DNA of 64,000 nucleotides, taken from NCBI GenBank assembly GCA_037447655.1, contig JBBHKE010000817.1, forward strand, positions 342,191 through 406,190, read 5' to 3'. The first letter of the stretch is position 1. Each line of letters begins with the position of its first letter. Origin of the DNA: Zygnema cylindricum. Lineage: Eukaryota; Streptophyta; Zygnematophyceae; Zygnematales; Zygnemataceae. Below, in pieces: positions 24,865 through 42,746 of this stretch. The notes under the pieces are model-generated. The model was not told the origin of the DNA. It did no database searches and saw nothing but the letters and a program-made list of their open reading frames with translations. The position numbers and the translations under genes are program-made.

Positions 24865-25265
24865 TAGTGTTGGGTATCGAGGACCTTTTGCTGATATTCG
24901 ATATATATCGAATTTCAGGTACCCGATAATCGATATATCGAAGCGATATATCGAAAACCAAATCATCGCGATATATCGACGATATATCGCCGATATATCG
25001 ACGATATATCGCCGATATATCGTATCGTCGATATCTCGAGGCATGAAAATTTTCATTTTTTTTTTCCGATTTTTTTTTTCAACCCTCCCCCCGCTCAGGG
25101 GGTCCGTACGATTTTCCGTACCGCGACAGTACGGGCACCCATTTTTTGCGATATATATCGCGATAATTTATGTTGGTCCCGGTACGATATATTGAGGAAT
25201 CTCCTCGATCAATATTCGATATATCGAAATTATCGCGATATGAATTTACCCAATACCCAACACTA
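24865..25265. mobile_element. Non-autonomous hAT element, family F copy with 8-bp target duplication
   Basis: Terminal repeats TAGTGTTGGGTATCG and ATACCCAACACTA are flanked by a perfect direct repeat ATCGAGAC at 24857-24864 and 25266-25273. An 8-bp target duplication with TAGNGNTGGG-like ends is diagnostic of the hAT superfamily. The interior is packed with CGATATATCG palindromes and codes for nothing. Confidence 0.9.
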
Positions 25266-25344
25266 ATCGAGACCCCTTAAAAAATAAAAAACAGAACCTT
25301 ACAAGGTCCATGCGGACAAAAACGAACAGCCCTGTACTTTTTTC

Positions 25345-26032
25345 AGTCGTCATTTTTTTTGAAAACTTTTCACACGTGGTAATATGTTTTCCTATTTGTG
25401 TAAACGGTTCTACTTTGTTTATAACACATTGCCGATGTGGTTTATGATAAGTTTGAAGTTGAGGTGACAGTGGGTCGAAAAAACACAAGACGACAAAAAA
25501 GCTGGGTGACAGTGGAGTTGAAGTTTGAATAGTATTTGGTGTAGCCGTTACACAATATTTGTTTCATCTTGGCAAATGTGTTTATCCTTTTGTATAATGG
25601 TGCACACTTTTCAAAAGTTTTTTTTACTGCTGACTTTTTTCATGTCCCGACAAGCAAAAACAGGCGTACCTGGAACATTCCAAGACAAAAAATAAAAAAT
25701 TCCCCAGAGCTAATCACAACCCATAACCCATTTAAGTATAGCGCTATTAAAGCTATATAGCTTATAACTAGCTCCTCTAAGGAGTTATATAGCATGGCCC
25801 TGGTTGTATTTAATAGCGCTATATATAGCGTTTTTTACCCACGGGCATGACAGCGCCATGCCTTTTAGCATNNNNNNNNNNTCGTCAAAAACTTCTAAAA
25901 TCTTTTCACACGTGGGAATATATTTTCAGATTGGTGTAGACGGATTTGCTTAGCTTAAAACACATTGCCGATGTGTTTTATGATAAGTTTGAAGTTGAGG
26001 TGACAGTGGGTCGAAAAAACACAAGACGACAA
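25345..26032. repeat. Direct duplication of ~150 bp around an assembly gap
   Basis: Sequence at 25345-25495 recurs at about 25885-26032, both including AACACATTGCCGATGTG and GTTTGAAGTTGAGGTGACAG. Ten N at 25872-25881 lie between, just before the second copy. A reverse relative is seen near 41160-41340. Either a true dispersed repeat in tandem or a scaffolding artefact. Confidence 0.65.
25872..25881. other. Assembly gap (10 N)
   Basis: Ten unknown bases; the true gap length is not given by the sequence. Confidence 0.98.
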
Positions 26033-26714
26033 TTTTTTGTACATCCTAAGTTCGACGATGACGCAAATTGTACTCTACAAATTTGCGATTTCTTCGTACA
26101 GTCGCAACTTAGGCAGTACGGCCCTAATTTTTAAACGAAAACGACAGAAAAAACCTGTACTTACATGGGGCCGTACCCTAAGGTTGAAGTTCCACCAGAC
26201 TGTTCACAAAATTTTGTACTTAGCTGTACCATGTGGTACTGTACTGTTTTATTTGTTTTTTCTTTTTAAATACAGCATTTCCGAAAATCCGGTATTATTT
26301 CCCACGAGTCCGGGCGAAAACCTTGACCGTTCGATTACGTTTGGGTCTTCAATCCTCGAAACAATCTTTCCATCCGACTCTGTAATGGACCCCCCTCCTC
26401 GGGGAGGTGAGTGGTCCATTACGCCACGTGTAGGATGGCGACACCTGGATGATATATACTCGGTGCAACGATGTACTACCACATAAATATTCACACGTGG
26501 CATAAGGAAATGTGCGTTGCTGACAAGGTGAACGCGAATCCACCAAAAATCCAACAAAAAATATTTGCCGGAATATATCCTTCCACTCTCCTTTTTTGTT
26601 TTGTACGGTTTAGTACATTACAGTACAGTGCAGTACTGTACTGTAGTAGTATTGACGTATTCCTGAAATTCGCATACGCCTCCGGATACGGTTTTTTGGT
26701 GTGGTACGGTTGTC

Positions 26715-26937
26715 TACCACCGTGTATCGCTAATAGTGTTAATACTTTTTTCGCCACTTAAATCATATTTTATCCGTACACACTTGTCCGATCTTCAATT
26801 TGAGACCGCCAATCGGAAGTTGAGAATGTTACCTTTCATTCGAAACCGTCAGATCCACAATCTGACACGTGTGTACGGAGAAAATATGTTTTAAGAGACA
26901 AAAAAAACATTAACGCTATTTACGATTCACGGTGGTA
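26715..26937. mobile_element. MITE-like element, family B copy 3
   Basis: Ends TACCACCGTGTATCGCTAAT and TACGATTCACGGTGGTA, with the standard family B subterminal blocks. It interrupts or abuts a larger dispersed repeat whose counterpart is at 38020-39090. Confidence 0.85.
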
Positions 26938-26964
26938 CCGTTTGGAGAATTGCAAATCATGCAT

Positions 26965-27260
26965 CGTACAAATCCGCCGACAAAGCTTGTTTCGCGGCAT
27001 GTGGCCTGTCATGATTGTCTCTTGTAAAAGCCTTGCATCGGACAGAAGGTAACCGCCGTGTCTTACATCCACTTGACACGTGTTTTGAGTTAGTTTTACA
27101 GGTGGCGCATGTAGGTGCCCTCATAAAGCATGGATTTCGTCGTAAAACTGGGATAGCCCGGAAAAATGGCTGGATAAGGTCTCGACAACCTTCAAATGTC
27201 CCTTTTTCTGTCGAAGGCGCTTTTAAGTTCCTCGTATAGGCGGAGAAGATATAGGCAATA
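26965..27260 (+). repeat. Dispersed repeat family G, copy 1
   Basis: Reverse-complement relative of 38020-38290: shared words include GCCGACAAAGCTTG, GTCTCTTGTAAAAG, ACTTGACACGT and GTCGAAGGCGCTTTT. A short piece left of the inserted MITE (26650-26712) matches 39034-39085 in the same orientation, so the MITE seems to sit in a rearranged G element. Confidence 0.7.
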
Positions 27261-29684
27261 TGCTGTACGGATCCCACGTGTAAAGAGATCCGGTAAACGG
27301 TTGTCTTTTTCCTAAATACGTGTGATGAAACGGGTGACGTATATACATTGAACTCCGCTAGAAGATGCCGGTGCGACGGAAAGCTATGTGGATTGCAAAA
27401 GCGCACGTGCGATGGTGATCGATGTGTGGTGCACTGATATCCAGGACGAATGGTGTTCGTTTATCATTGGCGGACGACTTTTGACCGTGAGCTCTACGTT
27501 TTGCTTATGTACGGATTGTGGTCCAAGTCTTGCGCCTTTCGTCGTACGGAATGTTTTGGATGTGTTCGAGTTTGAACCGATAATTAATGCGGAATAGGGG
27601 AGCGGAACCAGTGTATGAAAAGCGTGAAACTTTTGTTCGTTTTCGGACGTGTGGATGTTACGCGAAAGAGACAAACGTGGCCGCAATCAGCGGCAGAAAA
27701 AATCTTATACGTGACGTAATAATAGGATTATTTAGATTTTTTTATTTCAGAGCTATGTGACTCTGTGACTTCACCACGTCGATTATGATTGGCCAGTTTT
27801 CAATTGTCGTGACCCCAGCCACAAAAAGAACAGAGGATCTGTCGTACAGTCCAACATAAGAATCCTGCCGAATGGCATAAAAGCACTACAGCTTCCTGAT
27901 CCAACCAGACTTTTGGCTCCATTCAAATCCAAATTATCCACGTGCCAATTCTGACGATCTTACTGAAAATCTAAGCCAGGTGGGCGTCGGCCTGCCCCTC
28001 GTTATCCGATAGCACGCTCAGTTCCCATTGGTCCGTTGAGGATTTATTCATTTCATTCATTTCTCAATTTTGGATTCACACGTGTCACTCGCTTGAGTTC
28101 GGGACCACAATCTAGCCCGGCCGCCGCGATCTTTTGCACGTGTCTGTTTGCATCCACACGACGAATTCGTCGTTGAAGCTTCATGGCCACTTCTGATGCG
28201 TTGTCATTCTCTCATTGGACGGTCGTTCCATGCAAGTGCTAGTCCATATGACGACTGGATTCGTTCACATTCGTGTTTACAGAGGCGGATCCCTTTTTTC
28301 TGACATCCGGGTCTGACAGATAGCGATTACGCGGCGTGTCACTTTCTGGTTCACCCTGGAGATTTTGTTTTTAGGGAATTTCTCCGTTTTTTTTTTTTTT
28401 TTAGCGGATCCTCGGATCTACCTGCGCTGAATTGACCTAGACCGGATTCGCTGGTCCACAGTGACAAAAGTACAGTACTGTACTTTTGGATTTTCTCGTC
28501 TTCCAGGATTCACTGTAGCTGGATCAACTCCTTTGATCTGTCGTACATTAGTTACGTGTTCACCGCGAAGCCAATGAAAATCGCCGATTAATTGAACGTT
28601 CAAATTAAACAAATCGCGTCCGTTCGTAACGCGGGCGATTCCGTACAGTACAGTACATTCCAAAAGTTGAACCGATTTGAAATTCAAATAATTTAAATAT
28701 TTGACTCGGGTGTGGGCCCCACAGAAATTCCTTTTACAGTTTTCAGCTGCTATCGACATTTTTGCCGGCTTTTGAGTGGTGTGGAAAGCGACAATTTTTA
28801 GCCAACCAAAAGTTTTCAACCGTACGGATCCGCGTTCAAAGAATCTTACCTTAAAAATTCGAACCTTTCTTATTGTTTTCTGAAAAAAAAAAATTTCCTG
28901 CCCGCAACAGTACTGTACCTCCCGACGCCTGCCCGTTTCCCCGAAACAACCGTCCTTAACAAGTAGGTTTTCTCATCCGTACGATATATTTAAACTTTTT
29001 AAGTACGAAAGGTTTGAAAAATATACCGTATTTTTTGGTGAAATCATACTGTACGCGTCTTTATTCGATAAAATACGAAACACCTTCGTAAAATACCTGC
29101 AAAACAGGGATTTTATAAATATAGTGTTTCTCAATTGTACGGTAGTGCTGATTCAAGTGCTCGTACTTTATGTACTTGTGTACTTTCTGTAATTTTGTAC
29201 TTTGTTCCGAACTCTCAGTTCAAATTTTCAAATGCTGCCCGGAAAAAAAGTTCAAAGCTTCGTACGAATCCGAAAAAAACAAAATAAAGTGCTAAAAAGT
29301 GCCGCTACCGTACAGCACGCGCCGCAAAAAAACAAAAAAAAACAGAAACGACCGGCGCCAAATGAAATTCTCTCGCCGTTCCATCACAAAAAAACTGAAA
29401 ACGGAACAAAATATTTTCCTATTTTCCAGTTCTTAAATTTCCGTACATCGTACGGAAAGCCAAACCGAGCGAACAAAATCAAACCAACCAAAAAAAAAAA
29501 AAGTAGTCAAATTTCATTTCCCCTCTCCCATGTTCCCTCGCGAATTCCCTCTCTCTCCTCCCCCTTCCACTTCCCCGCGTCGATTCTCTCCCTCTCCCTC
29601 CCTCTCCCCCCCTTTTCCCCCCCCTCTCCCCCCCTCTCCCCCCCTCTCCCCCCCCCTCCCCTCCCTCCTCCCTCCCCCCCCTTT
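27261..29684 (+). other. Upstream region of the MYB gene
   Basis: Repeat-derived sequence (27.3-28.85 kb, with a stretch at 28.4-28.8 kb resembling family G in reverse) followed by the likely MYB promoter and leader. The last 165 bases before the start codon are almost pure C/T. An upstream ATG at 29530 opens a different frame. No other gene was found. Confidence 0.5.
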
Positions 29685-34599
<4,915 letters not shown>

Positions 34600-36766
34600 C
34601 ATGCCACTTTTTTTTTTCTTGGGTGACTTTCGACAATAGATCGGCTCTTTAGTATGTGGCGGATGTAGGAAATTTGTAAATGAGAGCAAATATTGGCTGG
34701 AGAGCGAGCGGGAGAGGGAGTGAGGGGAAAGTGAGAGAGGAGAAGGCGAGGGAGAGAGGAAAGCGTCGGGAGATAGCTTATTGACTGGAACTTTTGTTTT
34801 ATGGAATTTGTCTATGTAAATGGGAGAGAAAAGGGGAGGAGGGAGAGGGAGAGGGGGAGAAAGTGAGAGGAACAGGAGGGAGAAGTGGGAAGTTATACGT
34901 TTGCTTATTGATACTCGAGCCGTGGAGTGACAATCTCTATGTGGGTGGTTGGTTGGTTCTGAAATTTATTAACTGTAGACATCTGTACATAGAGAGAGAG
35001 GGAGGAGTCGTCCAATCTATTCTAATTTGTGTAGTAAGAAAATAGAGGGTTAGTGTGAACGGGAGCGAGTGAGAGAGGGGGGGGGGGGGGGGAGAGAGAG
35101 GGGGGAAAGAGAGAGTGAGAGAGAGAAAGAGAGAGAGATAGTGAGAGGACCTGAGGAGCGGAGCATCATTGTAATGTCGCCACAGATCCCTTAGAAAGGT
35201 GAATAATAAGAGGGGAGGAGGGAGGTAGGTAAACCACTATTATGTTGCATGTTTTTTTTTGTTTTTTTTTCTGACAGTTTTTCCTAGTGTTCAACTGAAT
35301 TATTTTACATGGAGAGAGTAACTACACATTGAGGTGGACTTAACTCTATGCTAGAACTCAGTATGTCTGGCTTTTGTTTTTAAATTGGGTTTCACCGGAA
35401 ATTTCAATTTCGAAAGAATTTTCGTGTTGTTGATTTAGTAGAATTGCCTTTTCAAAGTATTTTTTGGACTCTTTTTCTTGATTTTATGTATTTGTTTTGG
35501 CTTTAGTCAGCCCTTAACTTTTAGTTAACAAAGTGGACACCATTGGAGAATGATCAATTGTATTCCATATTTTTGCATAATGGAAAGTGTGGTTTTTATG
35601 CGTTCAGTTTGATTTTGAACTAAGAGAAATGTCCACTTTTTTTAATTTGTATTTTTTAATGAATATGATCTGGGTTTCTTACATACCGAGGTTCTTCTAT
35701 GACTATGGCATTTTGTGAAGGTGACATTTTACTTTTGTTTGTTTTTATGTCAACAATAATGTTTTTAATTCTAAAGTTTGTAAATAGATCGAGTCAATGG
35801 CTTTTCGAGTGATCTGTTACAAATCTATTTGTATTACCGTTGCTTAGTAATCTCTCCCTTTCCTATCTTGGTATTTCTAGATTTTCTGGACAAATTTATT
35901 GGGGCATATTTGTTAAGAGAATTAAATTGAATAGAGTTTTTTGGTTTCTATTATGGTGAGGGAATATTTCTGCGCTGAACATTGTTTTCTGAGGTAGGAA
36001 TGTGATATACAATCATCATTATACATATTGCGGCCTTTTTTTTTTCTTTTTTTTTTCTTTTGGTGTATATTTCCAATGGTCTTTTTATTCATAAGGTTGC
36101 CCTTAGGGTTGAACTCATGACGGTAATTTGCCATGAATCCACAGTTATTATGTGGGACTAAACAGGTTTTCATACTATTTTGTAATTATTAATGAAAACA
36201 AGTTGCATCCTTGACGTTCATTTTCTTACCACGATTTTTACAAATGGTACATTAAAAATCGAGGAACAAAAAGCATTAAGCCCTTGGATGATTCACAAGA
36301 TGTTGAGTGTCTTCTTCCATCCAATAATCAAATTCCAACAATAACATCATTTTTTTATAAGAAATAAATAATCCTTTTGTCTTTGCCTACACAATTTATA
36401 TGATTCCACTTGTGCACTTAAAATTAGAGTTTACTGCCACTTTATTTTTTTTAGCATCTATGTATTATACCATGACGGTATAACGAAATTCAATGAAATT
36501 TTGGTAGAACTCTTGAGCCTCAAGCAAGACTAATTTAGTTCTTGGAGTATAAAAATCAGTTTGAGTTTTTAGTAAGACCCGAAAATTCAAAGCCAATAAG
36601 GCAGTGGAACTCGAACTAGGCGAACTTTGGAAATAAGTACCGTACGTACGGCGAATATTTTACTGGATTATCCCACGGGAATCTCCCGGGTTCAATCTGG
36701 GCCGTTCGATTGACGTCTAAAACATGGTATATTCTCAAAGAGGTTTACGTGTTCATATTTGAAAGC
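34600..36766. other. 3' flank of MYB gene and spacer
   Basis: GA-rich 3' untranslated sequence to about 35240, including a G-run at 35080-35092, then AT-rich spacer. No gene or recognised element until the MITE at 36767. Confidence 0.55.
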
Positions 36767-36987
36767 TACAACGCGAATCGTTATTGGTGTTAATATTTTT
36801 GTCGCCACCTAAAACAGCTTTTCTCCGTACACATTTGTCGGTTTATATATCTGACGGTTGCGATTGAAATGTAAGATTGTCAGCTTCCGATTGGCGGTCT
36901 CCGTATGAAAATTGGACAAGTGTGTACGGATAAAAGTTGTTTTCAGTGGCGAAAGTATTCTCTACACTATTAACGATACACGGTGTA
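36767..36987. mobile_element. MITE-like element, family B copy 4
   Basis: 221 bp; ends TACAACGCGAATCGTTATTG and TTAACGATACACGGTGTA; core TCTGACGGTTGCGATTGAAA as in copy 1. Confidence 0.85.
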
Positions 36988-37686
36988 CGTGTCAATGTGT
37001 CAGACCCCCTGCCCGGCTAATCCGGACAGAATGCCGTATATTTATAATTTTTTATAGGACTAAGAATATTTTTTAATACGATCCTAAAAGAAAAGCATTC
37101 TGGGAAAAAAAGCAACCAAAGAATTAAAAAAAAAATGGTGGGAGCTTTTTCGCCCTTTTTCCTTCTGCTTTTTTCCCCTATAGCACCTTATCCGTATACT
37201 TTATTATTTTTTTGTAATGCTGGGTACCTGAAAGTACAAGAGGTGTAAATTTAAAAACCGACGATTGAAAATTGTCCGTGTCCTTGTTGCAGATTTACGG
37301 GTATTAAACGCCCAAGAACGACAAAACCTCAAGATTCGGTGACTTTTGTCGTTACGTACGGTTAATCGCTGAGAATTCGTAGTGTGACAGGCTGTCGTAG
37401 CACGCCACATTTAAACCTGTTTGAATTTTAACGTCCGAGATCTTGCCACGTATATTCTCGATTTCTTTAGAAGCCACCTTTTAAATAGAAATCTCTTTTT
37501 TACCATTGGGTAACATGCATCATTATGCCTCACAAATGTGCGGCTCTGAATCTGTCCACGTCCACGGTCAAACTGCAATAATTGTGGATCTTGACATTTT
37601 GTCTTTTAGGTGCGCACCAAATCTGCGTTCAAACACCAACAGTTTTTATTGTTCGGTTATCTGCACCTACCTTCGATTTAGGTCAG

Positions 37687-37893
37687 TACAACCGTGAATA
37701 ATTTTTTCGCCACTTAGAACATATTTTATCCGTACACTATCGTCCGATTTCCAATTTGAGACCGTCAAACGGAAGCTGAGAATCTTATCTTTCAATCGTA
37801 ACTGTCGGATCTAAAAACCGACATGCGTGTACGGAGAAAAGATGTTTTAAGCGACTAACAAAAAATTAACGCTAATTACGATTCACGACTGTA
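37687..37893. mobile_element. MITE-like element, family B copy 5
   Basis: Left end shortened (TACAACCGTGAATAATTTTT lacks the TCGCTATTAG part); right end GATTCACGACTGTA is altered. Subterminal blocks are intact. It is followed by the palindromic GTACTGTACAGTACTGTAC. Confidence 0.75.
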
Positions 37894-38019
37894 CTGTACA
37901 GTACTGTACTGTACCGTGGATCTCCAAACCGAAAAGACCCTCAGATATATACTCGAATATCCCGCATTTTCCGTGAGATAACATTCGTAAATTCATAAAC
38001 TGCCGTACATCTTCTCCGC

Positions 38020-39100
38020 CTATACGATGATCCAAAAGCGCCTTCGACAAAAAGAGGGACACTTTAATTTTGAACGTTATCAAGACCTTTTATCCAGCTA
38101 CTTTTTCGGGCCCTTTTTTACGGCCAAATTCATGCTTTAGAAGGGCACATAAATGCGCCACGTGTAAAACAATCACAAAAAACGTGTCAAGTGGAAATAA
38201 GGCACGGCGGTTAACTTCTGTCCCATGCAAGCAACTTTTACAAGAGACCATCATGACAGGCACGTGCCAGCAACAAGCTTTGTCGGCAGATATTGTAAAA
38301 CGAATGAGGCCGCTTCTCCATCAGGCGCCGGCAGTAATCGTACGAAAACGTTTACTGGCAGTAATACTTCGTTCACTTCTCCATCATATCGTGTCAGCAA
38401 TGGAATCTATCGCGTACGTGCTTTCTTTCGATTGGATGCACGTAGATTTCTGTTATGACGGCGGCGAGCAGTCAAAGATTCGAAAAGCACAATATCTGAG
38501 CTTGTATGCGTACATCCAGCCGCAAAATTAAATTATGTGAATGTACAATTTGTCGTTCGTGTTTCGTCGTGGCGCCGCAAATTCCGGTTGTCAGCGGATC
38601 GTGGAGGAGGCGTCACGGCACATTCTTCAACAAAGATTTTTTTTTGTGGTTTTCGTTGGATTTGATTCCCCGCCTGTCCGAAGGCGCGTGGCAATTGTCC
38701 GATGGCCCGCGGCTCGTACGTGACCTTTCCACGCGTAAACGTTTTACATGTTCGGTGATTGGCTAGTGTCCTCTCTGAGGACACTAGCGAATCACTAGAC
38801 GAAGTGACCTTTTGCTTCGAAAAATCAAAATCGGACGGTCGACGTTGTCGCTCAAAAGTTTGGAGAATCTTGACGATTCTCCAACAATCATGTTTTATAA
38901 AAAAAAAAACAAACAGTACGTCGCTGTACGAAATTGAGCTGGATATGTACGGAAATACACATTTTCCAGTAATGAACCCCACTTTTCACCTGATGGAGGT
39001 TCACCCAGATCGGTAAATTTGCATAAGGTACGAAACCGTACCACACCAGGCAGCCGTATCCAGAATCGTATCCAAATCTCAGGAATACGTCGGTGTTCCA
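38020..39100 (-). repeat. Dispersed repeat family G, copy 2
   Basis: Reverse relative of 26965-27260 at its left part. It continues with ATCGTACGAAAACG, GTTTACTGGCAGTAAT and, near 38768-39000, GTGTCCTC and AAAATCGGACGGT blocks that recur at 40280-41060. An open frame at 38070-38531 has no recognisable motif and overlaps the repeat, so I do not call it a gene. Confidence 0.65.
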
Positions 39101-40259
39101 TGGGGATGCGAACCTGTTCAATGTCGTGCCCACCTTGGTGAACGCACAATCGGTTCGAGAATTAAATTTATAATATTAAATCCAGAGCATAGAATTCAGT
39201 TGTACAAACTAAAAATACTTTAAAATCGAACAGTTATAGAACAATAAAAATGGGCTGTACCAAATTTTTAACCGTAGGAAATGTACGATGACATCATATA
39301 GGAGTATAGGTCCTATAGGACTATGAGAGTGATGACGTTGGATAACTCTCAACTGTTTGAGCGTCCCCTGTTGCAATCATCCGCAATTTTAGCATGCATG
39401 TCACGACTTACGTCGGAACGGAACACTACGCGATGTATCTGGATTGCCAATAGGTGTTAGGATATTGGGCGAATCGGCGTCGGCCGAAATCGCGCCGTCA
39501 GATGATTTGTTCAGTTCGCGTTAGTTAATGTTTTCGTTTCGTTCGGTACTGTACTTTTGTGTCGGTTCGGTTTGGTGCGTACGGCGTTCAATTGTACGAA
39601 TCGGACGTGGGACGATTTCAAGGAAATATTGGTTCGCGAAGCGCGATTTGGCGTCCGTGAAATATTTCATGTTCGCGAAACGTGACGCGATCTTTTTTGT
39701 CCGCGGGAATATTTTATATGTACGACGAAGCGGCAATACTTTTGTACGGCCGATCTTGTAACGATCCTGCAACGATCCTGCCACAGTTTGTTTCGATTCA
39801 CAGAGAGCAGATTTGTCAGAATAGAAGTTTGTTTGATGCTGCAGGCTATGGCAGGCGCACTCAGAGTGCATGTGGTCGTTATGTTTAAGGATTGTTTGCG
39901 ATGTATTGTTTTCAGTTGTATTTGTTCTTTATCATTGTAGAGAGTATTTAGTGAGTGAGTAGAGTTAGGAATTAAATCAATATATTTGTGATCATCAAAA
40001 TGTATTCAGTGTGAGTGTGAGTGTGAGTGAGAATATGTGATAAATGTCAGTTAGGAATCTGAGTGAGTTAGATTGGTAAGAGTGAGCGATTGTTTTGGAA
40101 AAGTTTCGGCGCAATATATTTATATTTTGTCGATGTGATTTGTTATGTGGGGAATGAGATTTATTTATGTGTAAGCTTCCGCTGTGCATCATCTTGATTT
40201 ATTGTTTATGAAGTGAGTCGATCATATTTTTGTGTCTTTTAACAATAGGCATTAACGGA
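39101..40259. other. Spacer between repeats
   Basis: AT-rich with many CGTAC and GTACG words; GTGAGTGTGAGTGTGAGTG near 40010. I see no gene or element boundary. Confidence 0.4.
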
Positions 40260-41160
40260 TTAGGGTAACCTTCCATCAGGCGTTCCTAGTAATCGTACGA
40301 ACACGTTTACTGGCAGTAATATTTGTAACATCTTTCCATCAGGTCGTGCCAGTGAATGAGGTGTTAGATTGCGATTAGTACCATGTAGGATCCTGTTGAC
40401 ATCATCATTTCCAAAATGACAAAATTGTAGCTGCATATGTGTACGCGCAGACGCCGATTAAAATATCTAGTAGCCTCACGCTAATGTACAATCTGAACGT
40501 TCTTAGGGTTGTTGTCGTACCAACAGCCACAAAAACCGTTGCAAAATTAAAGTTTGTACAAATGTCCAAGAATGTACCATTTGTACGTGAATGTATAGTC
40601 GTTGTATCGCACATTTATAAAGGTGGTGTGATGTCCTACAACTAATTTTTTTTTGTCGTCCAACAGGGTGGCTTTGATGTCAGAAGGTTCAAGCCATTTG
40701 CCACATGTAACTTTATAACTTCACGTCCGTCGTGGTTCGACGCTGACTTTACAAGTGGACCAATACACACGTCCAGTAAGCGCTAAGTGTCCTCTTAAGG
40801 ACAATAGGAGGAGACTAGCCAGGTATTGGAAACAATGGACGTTTGCGTCAGAAATTGAAAATCGGACGGTGGTAATTTTAGCCAAGAAGTCTCGAGAATC
40901 TCAACGACTTTTTAGTAAACATCTTTTGTTAAAAAAAAAAAAAAAACCGTACGGCTTAGTACGGCAAGGTACTTTCTACAGTAAACAACCCCATTTTTTG
41001 CTTGATGGAATATTAACCTTAACCCCTCTGGTAATGACCATACACATGACTCTTTTTGTAAGAAAAAGTTAAAACTAAGGGTATGTCCCCATGTGCATAA
41101 GTAAGGGCTTTTTTCTGTCGTTTTCTTGTAAAGCTTAGCGCCACACCGTGTAAGTTTCAA
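40260..41160 (-). repeat. Dispersed repeat family G, copy 3
   Basis: Shares ATCGTACGAACACG, GTTTACTGGCAGTAAT, GTGTCCTCTTAAGGACA and AAAATCGGACGGT with copy 2, including the A-run after TTTTAGTAAACATC. A GGGTATGTCCCCATGTGC word near 41073 resembles similar words at 26160, 62510 and 63545. Confidence 0.55.
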
Positions 41161-42565
41161 CCGTTCAAAAAAATTGAAAAAAGGAGAAGTACATTTTGCG
41201 TCATCGTCGAACTTAGAATGTGCTACATGTTGTCGTCTTCTGTTTTTCGACCATAGACAAGAAACGTAATCGTCAAACTTTCTTTAAAACACATCGGCGA
41301 TGTGTTTAAAAAAAAAGTTTTTTCAATAACAAATAGAAACATATATTCGCATGTGTCGTAATATAAAAACAAAAAACGAACGATTCCAAGGACAAGGAAA
41401 AGTACATAAGTCGCTATGTTTTGTCCGTTTGCGTCTAAGAAAGTACACATTTTGTTTTGTTTTGTTAGGTTGTGTTCAATACCGAAATTTACGTTTCAGG
41501 GGTCTGAAGATGCCGACGCCATTTCACGAAATGGTGAGAAATATTTGAAGCCACATCAATACGCACTCGCCACAACTTCAAACTTTACCACCCCTTCAAA
41601 CTTCACTATTCCGCATTCTTTCACCAGTCAAGACTAGTTAAGTGGTGGGAAGTGGGGAAAAACAATCATAGTGACGTTTTCTAACCACTACCAAGGGCAT
41701 TCAAGCATTTTTTTATGCCTTTTTTTTTAAAACACACAATTATTATTATTATGTTGTTCAATCTCATACAAAGGCGGCTAATAAGTCTTATTTTTTAGGT
41801 TGTTTTATCCGCAGAATTTTACCTCGTTTTAACAGGGCCAGAATAATAAAAAAAAAATCGTTGCGCTTCAAATTGGTTTTATTATGTCACACTCAATCTA
41901 CTGTAAAAATCGGCTATACTAATATCAACTATACAATTAAAAGCAGCCATACCATGCAGCCTGTAGCCGACAAATGAGGTAGAACAATGATTCAATGTGC
42001 GTGGAAATTGCCAAAGAGGGTACCTTACAAAAAAGGTAGCGGAAATGACACTTTTTCGGCCATGGACATCCTCCATGGGCAAAGTGTCAAAAGGTTGGAC
42101 GTATACAAATGTCACCCAAGGTTATGCGACGTCCAAAGAAATTTTTAACAATTTGGTGCGTCATCACAGATTGTACACGGTTGACACCCGTCATGGGCAT
42201 TGTCAACGTATACAATTGTCACACCTTTAAGTGACGACTTCGTTTGTTACACAAAGGGACACGTGAATCTGGGTCCAACGGATCTGCGCTAAAAAACAAA
42301 GTAAGTTCGCTAAGCTACAAGTACATGGGAACATATCCTAAATCGAACGATTTGAACTAGCTCTAACATTTCGAAATTAACTTGAACAGCTCGAACTTTG
42401 ACGTGTTTGATTATATAATTTCAAAACAACAACTGTTTATTGACTTTTTCTAGTTTGTAGCCGCTTCCTACCTTATTGACAAGCTTACAAATCTTGAGCG
42501 CACTCGCCGATATGCAAAACCGTAAACTGACAATGATATAGGGTTGCCACAATTAAAAATTGAAG
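41161..42565. other. Repeat-derived spacer
   Basis: 41160-41340 is a reverse relative of the 25345 and 25885 repeats (CACATCGGCGATGTG, TTGTCGTCTTC). The rest is AT-rich and without supported genes. Confidence 0.4.
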
Positions 42566-42746
42566 TACACCGCCCATCGTTATTAAAAATAATAACAGTA
42601 ATCCTGGCCAAAACTCACAAAATACTATTTGCAACACTGTTTACGGAAGTTGGACTACAATCAACCATGCTACCTTTACAATATATCTATATTATTAATT
42701 ATGATTTCGCATCAAAACTCATAAATCCATAATGATGGGCGGTGTA
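42566..42746. mobile_element. 181-bp MITE-like element (family J)
   Basis: Ends TACACCGCCCATCGTTATTA and ATAATGATGGGCGGTGTA are inverse of each other. The interior matches no other family here. Confidence 0.75.

Noticed and set aside
36660-36720. Possible tRNA-like motif (GGGTTCAATC near 36688)
   Set aside because: No cloverleaf stems could be formed around it; I found no tRNA or rRNA gene in the window.
38070-38531. 153-codon frame as a gene
   Set aside because: It lies within dispersed repeat family G, has no recognisable motif, and the related copy at 27 kb is not open over the same stretch.
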